DNA of 64,000 bases from Physcomitrium patens (GCF_000002425.4 NC_037271.1:3119404-3183403), one strand, 5' to 3'; counted from the first letter of the stretch, positions 37,650 through 51,086 are shown. Translations and numbers: made by a program. Notes: generated by a model from the sequence alone, not told the origin.

Positions 37650-39720
37650 AATGTTGATTTCATTACTTGAAGATGAAAATGCTCTAACCTTAAAATAATC
37701 ATTCTTTCTTGATTAAAAGATGCATCTCCTTCTTTTGATATAAGATAAAGACTTTTGAAAAGAACACTTGACAAACTTTATTATTTTTTGAATCAATAAT
37801 TGTTCTTTAAATAAAATCTTCATAAAGACATACTCCAACATGTTTTGCAATGATTCAAAACATGTGCCGACATGAAGTACTTAAGATTCTTGTAATTCAT
37901 ATACATGGTGGCTATATTAAAAGTGTCTTTTAAATAATGATGTCATTCTTGAAATAAATCCAAAATTACAAGTAGTTCTTTATTGTGGATTTCATAATTA
38001 ATTTCTATTATTAAAAACTTCTTGGAATAAAAAGCTACTAGATGGAATTTGTTATTACCTCCTATTTGTCATAATATTATATATAAGACTAAGTCTAATG
38101 TATCTATTTTCATAAAAAATGCCTTAAAAAAGTCGATATAATACATGACTAATATAAAAGTAAATACCTTCTTCAAAGCATTAACTAATGTTGTAGCTTC
38201 TTTATTCCATTTGAATTTTTTTTACAAGTCAAATGTGTAAATAGGGCTATAATTTGAATTTTTTTTTGATGAAGATCGAGTTGTAATTGAAAAAGTCCAA
38301 AAAACATTATACATATTTTATTGTTCTTAGAATCTTCTAATCTATGATAATTTAGACCATCTTTGGATCTATCATTAAGCCTTTATTGAAAATGATATAT
38401 CCTAAGAAGTCTACTTGAGTAGTATACAAAATACATGTTTTTATATTGGTATATAATCCTACATTTCTAAATTTTTGTAACATACAACAAATATGAAGTT
38501 CATGTCTTTTTATATTCTTAAGATAAATTAAAATATTATTTAAATAATAGATAATAAATTCATCAAGGAAGTCACAAAAAATATCATTCATAAGATGTTA
38601 AAAAGCAATTGGTGAATTTGTGAGTTCAAAAGGCATGATATTATATTTAAAATATCTATACCTTATTTAAAAAGTAATCTTTCATTTGTTTGTTTCTTTT
38701 TTACAAATCAGGTTGTATGTTCTTTGTAAATTCATTTTTGTATACATCTTTGTTTGATTGAATTGATCAAGAAATTTTAAAATCAAAGGTAGAAGATACT
38801 CATTTTTGATAGTGATCTTATTAAGTCCTCAATAATCTATGCACATCAAAAAAATTTTATCTTATTTCTTTACAAATAAGATAAGAGCTTATGAAAGAGC
38901 TTTTAAATGGCATATGAAGTTTTTAGCTAAGTTCTTGTCAATGTATTAATTTAATGTAGCCAACTTATTCTATGATAAGTTGTAGATTGGTCTAAATAGT
39001 GGCTAAGCTCTTTCTTACAAATCAATTAAATAATCATAAGGTCAATTTTTTAGACAAATACTTGCATTTTATTTTTCAAAAATATCATAGAAATTTTAAT
39101 AATGGCTAGAAATATCACTTGACATCTTTTCACTATTATAAATAATTGTAGCATATATAGCAAAAGATGACATTTTTTTGTCACATGTATAAAAGCTTAC
39201 ACATCTATCAATAAAAATTTGGACATACTAAACTTATGTATTTTTACTTGACTAACATAATTTTACATTAAACTACAAGAAAAAATAAGTTTTTAACAAA
39301 TCCAATCTATCTCAGATTTTTATTTTTTTAATCATGATAATCCTAAAATAACTAGATTGAAAAGAGGTTTGATCATATTAAATATTATTATACTATTATG
39401 ATCTTTAATTGTTACATCTTAAGAATTTTTTTTATAGATAACACCTTTAAAAGCCAATAAATGACCATCTATAATTTCTATATGTACGGATTTAGTTTTC
39501 TTGACTAATAATATTTCTTATTTTTTGACAAAGTCTTTGTTTATAAAAGAAGCTAAGGCTCTTGAATCTAATAAAGCAAAGAATTTATAATTTTTGGGTC
39601 TTAAATACACATCTATTGTGAAATAAGGTGAGGGGTCTAAAGAAATAATAGGACCTTTACTAGGTATTGTCCATGATTCTAGGTGCATGGTCTCTATTAT
39701 AACTTATTTTTTGACACATT
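37650..39720 (-). pseudogene. element D protease, RT and RNase H remnant
   Basis: Protease: FALLDSRALASFINKDF near 39590-39530, the 'aLiDSGAsasFid' motif with the glycine lost. RT: MCIDYxGLNKITIKN near 38840-38800 and the frame at 38591-38352, where the YxDD box reads YLNNIL, so both catalytic aspartates are now asparagine. RNase H: FHLVAFYSKKF, INYEIHNKELL and MNYKNLKYF near 38010-37870. A linker with RLEHFHL is near 37700. The sequence continues into the LTR at 37455 with no HHCC or D,D35E motif. Confidence 0.6.
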
Positions 39721-39799
39721 ATTTTCTTTGGCAATCGTATTTTTCATTTTATAAATATATTATTTGTTTGAAAGATATTAAATAATGTACTTAGCTTCT

Positions 39800-40760
39800 C
39801 TATAATATAAGCACAAACCTTTTTGATAATGTTGAATATTTTTTTACTCAATGATAGGTTTAAAAGGTATTGTATCAATTTGCATTGTTTTTTGCCTTGA
39901 TGAATAAGTTTTTGAAAACTTAGGAAATGCCATCATACTTAAATTGTTCCTATTTAGCCAAATCTTTATTCTTGATGCGTTTGAAATAATCAATTATTAT
40001 ATGTATTGACTTAAGTAATAAAGTATTCCAAAAAAATTACTTTTGGCATTGATAATAATAAATCTTTAATATAGTCCTTCAAATAATATTAAAATTAATT
40101 AATAAAGGCTTTGTTATTCTAATCTATATTGCAAGCAAGATTTTAGAATTTAGTAGCATATATGGTAGCTAATTATGATTCTTATTGTAAAAATTAGAGC
40201 TTCGTCTCTTTACTCTTGCTTGATTACTTTCTCCAAATATAATTATAAACACTTTTAAGAATAAATTCAAATCATAAAAGAGTTTTGAATCTTTTTCTAT
40301 CAAAGATGCAAACTATGAGAGAGTACTTTCAGAAAGAAGTATGCCTATGAATCCAATTTGAGTAAATCCATTAAAATATTGGAAAAGATGCAATCTTAAA
40401 TAAAGCTTGATTTTTTACATAAATCTTTGAAATTTTGATATTATTCCATCAAAATTTTTGAGTATACTAATGTTTGCTTCTCTTGTGCTTATAAAAGTAA
40501 GATTTCTTGAATTAGATTGTAAAGTTGATTTACTTCCTTCTCTCAAGTGTATAATTTCTTAGCATAGACTCTAGACTTCTTTTATAGGTTTTTGAATAGT
40601 ACTACTATAGTTGACATTGGTGATGTATGAAATTTCTACCTTAAAAGTATTAACAAGCTTGTAAAAATCTGCAATAGTTGCAAATCTATTTTCATTCTTA
40701 TTAAGTATAGCATCTATGATTTTTACTTCTATTTTAAATTATTTAATAAATCCACAAGTC
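39800..40760 (-). pseudogene. element D gag remnant
   Basis: Upstream of the protease on minus, short broken frames have gag-like helical composition, for example GFIGILLSESTLS-type text near 40360-40310. Assigned mainly from position between leader and protease; no zinc knuckle is certain. Confidence 0.3.
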
Positions 40761-43238
40761 AAATTAGAAGAGAGTAATCTGCAACTTCTAATGTCAAATA
40801 AAAATTTCTACAAAGAGAGGTGATCCACTCTTTTTAAGAAAAAATTAGTTTTAAATTATTTAACTATTTTTTTAAAGATGGATAGTTTACAACCTTCAAA
40901 ATTATTACAATAGAAATAGAATAATCTTCTCACTTATATAACAATAAGACAAAAATAATGACTTAGCACTCTAGTCAAATTATCAAGGATATGAATCTTA
41001 AAGAACTGAAAGATCAAAAGAGTCTTATGTCAATCAAAAAGACTAGATAATCATTCAAAGATGATATAATATTAAATTAAACTAGCTATTTCCAAAGATA
41101 AGAAGATTAAAAATACTAGAAACAAGACAAAGAACTAAAAAGGCATTGACAAGAATACAAAAGGCTTCACTCCTACTTCCGTATATACTATCTAACTAAA
41201 AGCTATATAATGATGTTTTATAGGACCTCTAATATCTATTGACTTTACAAGATACATATCTCAACTTGTAAGGCAAGTTTTTTATATGTGTGCCATATAA
41301 CAATATTTCTACACATCTTTTCAATCTATGCTTAGATGAAAGGTTTGAGAAGATTATTTTGTATAATTAAATTTTTCATTGAAGCATTTAGTACCATAGA
41401 AAAAATTATTGCCATTGACATAGCTGATTCCTATCTTAATAAAGTATATGGTCATTGTATTTGAATACTAGTTAAAGATATCACCAAACTAACTCAATCT
41501 ATGATATTGTCCAACTTTACAAGAAAAAAAATAATAAATAAATAAAAAATACACAATAGAATATTTTAGCTTGTCTTTGCAATTATTATAGAAGTACTTC
41601 ACATCATGTTAAGCAATACCCCCAAAAAAGATGCGAAGAACTCAAAGAGCCTTGCACCAAGAAATCAATCCTTAACACCTTTACTAATTGACAAATATAA
41701 TATGCTAGATAGAATAATAATATATGATTTATCATCTATCCATTAAAATTTCTAAAAAGCCTTGAAGCTCCTTCCTTCTCCTCCTTCTATCATAAAGCAA
41801 CACAAAGCCAAATTGTACTAATGTTCATTTACACCAAACTAAACTTTTCAATCAAAGCATTATTATACAATATTACCAATGCCTTGATATACACCTTACA
41901 ATTAATCCATGTAACATATGAAGCAACTTAAACTCAAGATTTAATAAGAAGCAATATAATAAACAACACAATGCAATACTTACACATAGAGATTATCAAT
42001 AAAAATAATAGTCATAACTTTGTGGATGTTGATGCAAAGTAGCATAGACAATAGAATAGAGTACTCAAAGAACTATGGCACTTTATGAATAGATTGTTCT
42101 AACACCTTTTGGTGAATAATAAACCACAATAAAATAAGAACATGCAATGCAATAGAAATCTATCAATTCTAATACAAAAATCAATTAGATCCATTAATCA
42201 TATACTTACAATCAATATTCCACACGATTTGGAGACAAATAACATCAAAGCTTACTATATAATTATCAAATGCTACATTCAATTTGTTATTTTGAATCTA
42301 ACATCTATAATCCAAATTACAATAATTAACATCTACAGATACAATCATACGAGACCTTGAGCAAGACTATGGTAGTAGATTATGGAATATTTTCTATTAA
42401 AAGTATTATAACTTTTAAAAGATAATTTTAACTTTATTAAATCTTTAGATGATAAACAAAGAAGAAGTAAATACTTAAACCACAATTACATGAAAATCAA
42501 TTTTTGGAACAATTTATTCATCAAATCATAGGTCTAAGACATCTTCTATATAGACAAATCTTATAAAAAAATAATAAGTAATTCAATTGAGATAATTTCT
42601 AATTGATACTTAGAATTATATTAACTAAAATAGACAAATTCTATGTGACCAACTAAAATCTTTAATAAAAAGACAATTAGAAACCAAATCAAGTTAGAAA
42701 ATACTAATCAAAGCATAGAAAGAAGCTACTTTAGATCAAATACATTACACTTGATGCAATAAAATACATGCTACCTTCATAGAAATTTGAGACTAAAATA
42801 ATAATATAATACATATCAATTGATGTAATTGGAAAAAACTATATATTGACCAATTGAACCTACTTTTTACTATAAAATTGAATTTATAAAGAAATTGGAT
42901 AATCAATCCACATAAAAATTACTAAACATAGCCCAGCTCCTCTTCCAAATAATTTACTATAATCAATTAGAAAAATAATTCTTTGCAACCTTAGCAAAGT
43001 GGATGGAGGTGGACAATAGGTAAAATTTAGAGTTCATCCAATATTATGGAATAAGACACAATAAAGACAAAATTTATAAATTCAACTTTAGAAGTCTCAT
43101 ATTAAGTAAATAATAAGATATGACATCTTATGTCTATGTCTATTATAAAAAGTTATACATCTAAGATTTTAATGTAGAAAACAACATCACGGCTCAAACT
43201 AATTGCCAATCTATTATCCTAAGAGTATTGACACTTGC
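40761..43238. other. element D leader side, unassigned AT-rich DNA
   Basis: Lies between the gag remnant and the 5' LTR of D. About 2.5 kb is long for a leader, so another insertion may be hidden here. No frame or landmark is recognised. Confidence 0.3.
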
Positions 43239-44395
43239 TATCTTGTTGTAATACGATTATATAGTGAAAATATAATTAAAAATAATTTTCTAATTAATAA
43301 CTAATTATCTTAGTTCAATAATAATTTCAGATATTTAAACATAGATTTTATTAAAGCCTCTTAATTTATTATCTTATCTTAATAGCTAGTAGATTAAAGA
43401 CTAATTAATAATTTTATCTTTTAGATTGTAGAAATTTTTTTTACTATAAAAAAGCCATAAATTAGTAAAAATAAGATAAAAGAGGTATATAATTAGTATG
43501 GTTGATACTAGGATTAAGTTTAGAATAGGATTGAGCTAAAAAATCTATAGAATAGGTTAAATTGATATCCAAAGGTCGACCATTTAAGGAATAGGATCAA
43601 AAGCAAATTACCAACCACTAAAATGGCATCCTAGGACAAAATATGGAAGCATTTGAAGATCAATTGGTGTTATACAATGCTTGGTTAATTGGATGTGCTA
43701 AGTAAGCATAAAATTTTAAATTATTCTAATAGTATAATTAGGAGATATCAATTTTTTGGTACAAAAGGATATTTAAAGTCGAGAGTTTGGAATTGGATAG
43801 GATTTCTATGATATCTAAAGATTTATTGACTAAAAAAAGGTGAAATTTGATATAAAATAAAAAGACTTGAAGATCAAGCTATACATTAATTTTGAATTGA
43901 AGTTAATGGTTAAAAAAGGAGAAATCGCTACTAGAATATTTGTATTAACTTTTAAGTTGGCAACTGAGTAACATCATTGTGGTTTTTTGGAAATTTTCTT
44001 ACAATTTGTAAGTTAGATTGGATTGAATTTCATTGAGCATATACAAGGCTTATAGTAGCATATGTATGAAAGTTTTTGCATCAAGTAGATATTCAAATTA
44101 AAAGTTATAGCTTGCTTAAGTTCACTAACTAGGAATAGAGTTTGCAAAGTAAAATTTGAAATTATCTAATTATGAAAGTAATAAGGCAATTGAAATTTAT
44201 ATATGATTGAGATTACTAAAAAGAATATTTTAAAGTATTTTTAATTGACTTTAAGTACTTTTGATTTGAAATTCAAATTACATTCTTCTTATATAGATGA
44301 AACCTATTAGATATTTTATAAGTATAAAATATAACTTCATCTACCACAATCAGGTGCCAAGTGTATTTTTAAATAAGATAATATATAATATGACA

Positions 44396-45035
44396 TAAAT
44401 AGTAAATACGACATAAAATTTTGAAGCAAAAGGTGTTGAATTGTATTTGTAATTATTTGAAATTAATGGTACAAGAAAGCAAGAAGATTGAATTTAAATT
44501 TTTTGATAGGGTTTTGGATGGAGCTTTGAATAGAACATTGGATAGATCTTCAAGTAGAGCTTTAAGTAGATTTTCTACTAGTAGACAAGATATGTACTTT
44601 GATTAAAATAATACAAATATATTTTAAGTATTTACATTAATTATGCAACTACAAAAAAGTAATGATTGTAAAGAGGCTTTTGCAACTAAAGCATTACAAG
44701 CAATGATAAACAAAATTGACCAATTTCATTGAAGAAATATTTCAAATTATTTGAATTATTATGTATAAAAAATAGAATTAAATTGGGTTTTAAAAAAAAA
44801 GATGATTGAGCTATTTGGACTTATTATAATATAAAAAATAAGATAACATGTTAAATCAATTATAGAGCATTTTAGATATTCATGGGAGATATTTTTATAT
44901 TTATTAAAGAACAAATATTTTTTGAAGGATATCAATTAGATTATAAAGAAATAAGTTTTGAAGGATATCAATTAGATTATAAAGAAATAAGTTTTGAAAT
45001 GTGTTGAAAGTATAGTAAGGTATAGATAAGATATT
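44396..45035. repeat. spacer with a 36-bp tandem duplication
   Basis: Between the LTR of D and the LTR of C. A 36-base unit beginning gaaggatatcaattag is present twice in perfect tandem at 44924-44959 and 44960-44995. A 61-codon frame at 44421 contains repeated Leu-Asp/Ser-Arg text and is not convincing as a gene. Confidence 0.6.
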
Positions 45036-45959
45036 TGTATTATTGATACATAGGAATAGATAGTTAGAACTATAGAAGTTTCCAGAATTAAAGTTAAGTT
45101 AGTAGACTAAATAGGATCCATCATGGAACATTCTAAAAAGAATTTATGGCGATTATTTATATAAGGCCTACCATTTAATCTTCTAAAAAAAGTATAGGGC
45201 GGTTATTTAGGTTGGACCTACCATAGAACTTTCTAGAAGAAATTTAATGTAGTTATCTAAGTGAGGTCTATCACTTAGAAACATTCTAGAAAGTCCAGGG
45301 TGATAGAACAAAGTATAAATAGGACTAGCCACAGCGTTTTGAGGCATCTAGTTAGGTATAGCTTCAGACCCTTTTTTTTAATACAATTGGATTTTGCAAC
45401 TTCACATTTTTTTCTATTTTGTTTTAATTTTGATTGCTCAGTTTTATCATTTGTGTCCCATTTTGTTTTATTTTGTTTAATTTTATTTTGGTTCAATTTG
45501 TCCTATCTTGTGATGAGGTTTTATGTTGTTATAGATTAAAAGACTCTTAGATATTTGAGATAGATTGATCTTATTTTATTAGTATTGTAACAAGTATTAG
45601 ACTATTTTCTTTTGGTAGTGTATCGATAGTCATTATCTAATCCAAGGTCAGTTCTTATGGTCATATTGGATATTGTATTGAAGCTACCATAAGCTACTCT
45701 TAAAAAGTCAATCAAGAGGTGAGAAGAGATTACAATAATAGAGTCTAGTGAAGAAATTATAGCATAAGAGATGTGGTAGAGTAGTTCTAGATAGAGACTC
45801 AAATACAACACCTCTTATGCCAAATAGCTACTTTGTAAGTATAAATAAAAGCTTTAAAGACAAAAAAGTTGATATTTATTAGATTGAAATTGAATAAGCT
45901 TAGTATATATTCAAAGACTTCAAGACAAGAAGATTTTTGTTAATGGTTCTTCAACATGT

Positions 45960-47120
45960 AATAATACCTCCAACTATTTAGGACAAATACCACTAAAAAA
46001 ATTATGTATGTAGCCAGTTATTTGAGAGATGCGGCAGCCATTTGGTGGCAACATCAAGTTCAAAGCTATGAAATTCAAGGTAAATTTTATAATTGAGAGT
46101 TTGGAATTGAGTTTAGGATATGATTTTGGCCTATCAATGCAGAGAACATAGCATGCGATTAGTTGAAAAATCTTACACAAGCTAAATTGGTACAAGATTA
46201 TGTCTTTCAATTGAAGTCCTTATGTTTCCAAATTGATAATGTTTCAGAGGCAAAGATGATGGATCAATTCCTATGAAGTTTAAAACCTAAGATTTAGCAA
46301 AAAATGGAGTTTAAGGATCTACAAACATTCAAAGAGGTAATTCGGATTATAGAGAGGGTTGATGCTATAGATTTCAAAAATTGTGGAACACAACCTATAG
46401 GACAAAGTCCTATGTCGCTATCTAATACTATGGCATAACAATCAATGCCAATAGAGATTAAAGCCTTATAAAGATTATTGATACTATAAAGATGATAAAT
46501 ATTAGTGCAAAAGGGATTATATTTCTATTGTCAGGAGCCAGACTATTAGATCAAAGGTTATCCAAAATATCAAAATTCAAGCACTAGCAAAACAAGTCAA
46601 GTTCATAGTCTCAAAATTCACCAAGTCAATAATGAGACGAAGCAAAAAAATAGAAATCTACAATAAAGGTTTCAAAGGCTAATACTAGGAAAAGCTATTG
46701 TCTCTTAAAGAAAAATGGTATGGCCTCAATCAATTATGAAAAGAGTCGACTAGTGCATCTATCAAGACTACTAAGAGGAAAATCATTTCGAGTGCTTATA
46801 AATTGTGGCTCTATGAAAAATTACATCTCAATTGAGATTATCAACCAATTTGGAATTAAAACTAAAGCAATCAAGGGATGAAGTATATACCTTACAGATG
46901 ACCAAGAAAACATATTGAGAGAGACATGTGAAGAAGAAACCTTGAGATTGACTAATACCTATGTCTTAAGAGAGAAGTTCAAGATGACAAAGCTAAGATA
47001 TGAAATTATCTTTGATTTGCTATGGCTAGAGATAGAAAATACATAAGTTGATTGAGTAGTTAGGACAATCTCTTTTAAAGATGGTGGACACAAGATAACT
47101 CTTTGTATCTTCGCATCAAG
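45960..47120 (+). pseudogene. element C gag and protease remnant
   Basis: Gag: YLRDAAAIWWQHQ near 46012 (the 'ra..WW..h' block), LTQAKLVQDYVFQLKSL near 46170, and FL.SLKPKI near 46270. Zinc-knuckle remnant: FYCQEPDY...GYPK near 46525-46565. Protease: RVLINCGSMKNYIS near 46790-46830, where the catalytic DSG has become NCG, then LLWLEIENT near 47020 and RTISFKDGG near 47065. Stops are frequent, but the same order as in living elements is kept. Confidence 0.6.
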
Positions 47121-47200
47121 TAAAGAAGAAAGATAATCTACAATCAAAGATTTACTCGTAGGGATGATTTTTATGAAGAAACAAATACAACATAAGCAGC

Positions 47201-47202
<2 letters not shown>

Positions 47203-47252
<50 letters not shown>
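47203..47252. repeat. (AT)25 microsatellite
   Basis: Perfect 50-base AT run within element C, 55 bases before the LTR E insertion. Confidence 0.95.
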
Positions 47253-47256
<4 letters not shown>

Positions 47257-47307
47257 GTTCCAAATCTTACATCAATGGTAAGAAAAACATCCAAAAGAGT
47301 AGAACAG

Positions 47308-48916
47308 TGTCATAATACGTGAAGTCTTGCTTGAGAATGCTCCGGGCACCTGGCTATGGAAGGTAGAATAGAGATTAGAATAATAAAATCCTAATTCTAA
47401 TAAAATACTAACTAAATTCTAATTAGATCATAACAATGCTAAGTAAGATTTAATCAAATTCAAAGAAACCTCAAAAGAATTACAAAGAAATATTAGAATG
47501 ATCACAAATATATCTCAAATACATCTCAATTCAATCTTAATTTAATCCTAGTTAAAATCTTATTGGACTTCATTCAAACTTTAGGCCAAAAACTAACTAA
47601 ATCTTAAATCCTAAATAAATCCTAATAAAATTCTAAATCCTAAATCAAATCCTAATCCTAAATCCTAAACCAAATCCTAACCAAATTCTAACGCTAAATC
47701 AAATCATAACCAAATCCTAAATCCTAAACCAAATCCTAACCAAATCTTAATCTTAAATCAAATCCTAATTAAATCTTAAATCCTATATCAAACCTTAATT
47801 CTAAATCAAACTCTAACCAAATCCTAAATCCTAAATCAAATCCAAATCCTAAATCAAATCCTAATCAAATCCTAATCCTAAATCAAATCATAGTAATTCC
47901 TACAACAGATTTACACCTCAATTATTAATGAATGAACCATTGATCTTAACTCAAAATTTTCATGCTTTTTACTAATTAAGTTGAAAAGAAGCACAAAAAA
48001 ATTTGAAAAAGATCAAAATTATCAAATACATGATAGCCTCAAAAACGTGCTTGGATATTAGCTAGCCTCCTTCTGCAACCTTGATGCTAATCTCTTAGAA
48101 CCAATATCTCTTCTTTTTACCATTTTATTGATCTTAAAATTCTTATATACATGAAAAAACAAGTTTAATATCTTTTCACATAAATTTCACTTCAATTCAA
48201 CTAGTAGATTGCAAGAAATCTTAAAAATCCTCACTGAATCTAAAATTCTACTGTTTGAGACCTTGATCCACTTAAATCTCAATAACCCTCAGTTCAACTT
48301 TTAGATCAAGCTAAAATTCACAACACATATTAAACACAACTATGACCATTAACTTACCAAATTTCACTTGTAGATCTATTACAAAACTCTTGAAATCACT
48401 AGAAATGTCAACCCTATTTTATTTCACAAAATCCAAGTCATCCAAAATTAATCTTAACTTTGTAAGAGCTTTATAAAGTCATAACAACTCTAAATCATCC
48501 AAAACCAATGCTTATAGAAATATTATTCAGTTTGCCATCAAATTCCACTCTTCGATTTGCAAAAGAAACCCCGAGTTGCTGTAGGTGCTTGGTTTTGTGC
48601 CTCAAGGTCTGATTTTAACGTAGGTTGATAACCGGCCGTCCTCATGTACCAATATCTAATTTTTCTAGGTAATTTTTTCTAAAATTTATTCTTAATTTCC
48701 TCTTAAAGATACTTATATCATTTATTTTTTTAATCTATCTTATTTTACCTTATTAATGGCCCTATAAAGTAAATAGAAGTCACTTTTGTAAAAAGGCAGT
48801 ACTACTACTAAAAGTTTTATTACCTTCTTAACTTTTATCCATATTTTTCTACTTTATCTTTTAACTTGGTTCTTCTATAATAAGATCCATATTATCATCT
48901 TTTACCATATAGTCAT
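47308..48916 (-). mobile_element. solo LTR E, main part (last 14 bp at 61548-61561)
   Basis: Starts tgtcataatacgtg at 47308 and carries the shared end motif (ctccgggcacctggctatgg). It contains a 300-base field of degenerate TCCTAAA-like heptamers (47576-47890). Element F interrupts it at 48916. Its other tip, gttacaacatgaca, is found beyond F at 61548-61561 and mirrors the tgtcgtgttgtaac start of LTR A. C protease lies on its left and C RT on its right, so it sits as a solo LTR inside C. Flanks aacag (47303-47307) and aatgg (61561-61565) are not a clean duplication. Confidence 0.65.
48912..48916. repeat. target-site duplication of F, left copy
   Basis: GTCAT directly before the LTR; the identical copy lies at 61543-61547. 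Removing F restores a continuous end of LTR E. Confidence 0.85.
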
Positions 48917-50978
48917 TGTGATTGGTTGTTTTACTTAATTCGAAAGAAACCTCCTAGCATAAACCCGTATAGGGGGATTCGAATACGGGGAATGACCATG
49001 TATATGAGCTCCAATTGTTAGGGTCACGCAATTAACTGCTACTGCTGAATGCTTACCATACCAATGTCGTGTTGTAACACGAGTATACTGTGAAAATATA
49101 AAGAAAGAGGACTTTTATTAATGTTCAGTTACCTCGAATATTGGGAGCAACGACCAATTCCGGTGCAAATACTGAGTGGCCAGGATCAGTCACCCCATTA
49201 CAGTCAGCCGGGGCATACTGAAATGCTCTGTTCGATTCCAATAACGGGAGTCAGCAGAAAAAGAAAGGACCAATTCACACGACGGGTGAGCCTGGTTCGA
49301 AGAGCCAATTGGATCCAATTTCAAGAATCCAACCCGGGTCCTCTTACCCAATATGAGACTTGAATTGGTCGGGCAACCCAATACAGTCTAATTAGAGGAG
49401 AATCCAGGTCTTACTACGGGCCTCAGCCAATCTGACGCGAAGGACCAATTTGATCCAATTACGGGAACATCCGGGTCTTACTATTGGACTCTTTCCCAAT
49501 ATGAGACCTGAATTGGTCGTGCGACTCAATGTGGTCCCGATTTCGGGCTCCAATTCCGTTTCAGGCTGTTCCGTCCTTTCTGCCGTTCAAGGAACGTCCT
49601 TTCGGTAAAAAGATTTCTTAAAGGTAAAAACGGAGGAGAAAGCTCTGACGGCGAGAGCCAGTTTCGGATCTAAGCTTCGATGGCAGGAGCCAATTTCGGA
49701 TCTAAGCTCTGACGATGGGAGCCAATTCTGGATCCAAGACGGAAGATTGAAGAAATTCAGAGGATAAGGTTAGGGGAGAGAATAACTTTTTATGGGGGAT
49801 TTTTTTTGGATGGAGAGAGCTAGCTTCATGCTTTGGGCGGGAAAAAAAGATAGAGAATTGGGTTTTTTTTCTTCATAGGGTTTTGGGAAGACTGAGGCAA
49901 TCGTTGCTGAAGTCAGTGTTGTAATGGTGAATCGGGATTTTTAATAAAGTGGGTTTGATTACTCTTGACTGTTTTGTGAAATCGAGTTACGTCTGTGATG
50001 AAGAGTTAAAAGGGTATCTATAGGATTGAGTATGTGGAGTGAATGAAATTTATTGGGTTAATCTAACAAGACAATCAGTAGATACAAGATCGTGAGTATA
50101 AAGCGGTATCGAAGATTAGCAATTTGGGTTGTTCGGGGTTCTCTGTAACATCTAGAGACCTACCGGTTGGGGTAAAAGGGACTTCGACAAGCAGTCGAAG
50201 GGCATCCGTATAGATTTACAGTATATTTTTGTAATCATTTATATTCCAACAGTCAAAAACTGATAGACTGCTTGACTATTGGCGAATCTCCATACTACCT
50301 TCTACAGCCAGACGCCCGGCGCGTTCTCGAGCAGGAAAGCACATAATACGACACCAAAGAACACTTAACTTTTCTTCCTACTGTCCACTCTCTTATACCA
50401 ATATAATAACATCCACGACAACAATTTCAGTACCCTGTGTAATTCACGAACACACAAGCATATTCCAAACCCTGGAACGAACAACTTCCAATCCACAGAA
50501 TCCAATCAAGAAAATTCCTTCGATTACAATTCCTCTCCACTAAACTTACAACCATGTAATAAATAGTGACTGAAAACTTCCATACGTCCTCAATCTTTCA
50601 CAACAATTGATAAACAGTGATCCATAAATAACTTCGTAAATCAAACATTAATTCATTAAATCGATTCTCTTCACTTGAATCAACACTAACAGAAAAAAAA
50701 CAAAAAAACTAAGAAGAAGAGATAGCACCAAGCTTATCCCCGGCTCAGTACTATCGCAGTCTGGCCCTCGGCTTACTACTCTCACAATCTGGCATTTTCT
50801 TCCCCTCTCCCATCCTCCTTATACTACCCCGAGATACCAACTCCTATACTACAGATAATAACTACTTTTTCTGACTATTCATCCATTCTACCTACTGAAT
50901 CATCTTTTCAGCAGTTATCTATCTCTGCTACACTATACACTAGGTATCTATATTCTAAAAATAACTACTTATTCTACA
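48917..50978 (-). repeat. 3' LTR of element F, split by solo LTR A
   Basis: Two parts, 48917-49064 and about 50354-50978, align end to end with the intact 5' LTR. The intervening 49065-50352 is the inserted solo LTR A. Confidence 0.85.
49065..50352 (+). mobile_element. solo LTR A (1.29 kb) inserted in the 3' LTR of F
   Basis: Begins TGTCGTGTTGTAACACG and ends ATAATACGAC(A), flanked by accaa at 49060-49064 and 50353-50357. The 5' LTR of F shows the empty site. A frame on + (49121-49363) is LTR sequence, not a gene. No internal retrotransposon sequence adjoins, so it is a solo LTR left by recombination. Confidence 0.8.
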
Positions 50979-51086
50979 TAGCTCCACTCCTAACTGTGCA
51001 GTGTCCTCGTAAATACTCAATTGATACCTATCTAAAAATTATCTAACAAAACTCTACAAAAATTGCGATCGTTCTGGCCTATCTAA

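Larger units (their letters stand above)
36245..44395 (-). mobile_element. Ty3/gypsy element D, integrase region missing
   Basis: LTRs in direct orientation: 36245-37455 (starts tgtcatgttataat) and 43239-44395 (starts tatcttgttgtaat, so TG decayed to TA). They share ggttgatactagga, ggtcgacc and tttctatgatatctaaag, and they end near aatatgaca. Between them the minus strand carries gag, protease, RT and RNase H in order, and then runs into the 3' LTR. No integrase is found. RT wording (NKITIK...YNLI, MNDIF.DFLDEF) suggests a chromovirus-like clade; that is inference. The interior at 40760-43238 shows nothing I recognise. Confidence 0.65.

Noticed and set aside
46959..47294. 111-codon minus frame with Tyr-Ile repeats
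   Set aside because: Translation of the (AT)n run at 47203-47252 on the antisense of element C protease.
47380..47890. Possible CRISPR-like or telomeric array
   Set aside because: Units vary in length and sequence with no uniform repeat and spacer; it lies within an LTR and is best seen as a degenerate microsatellite field.
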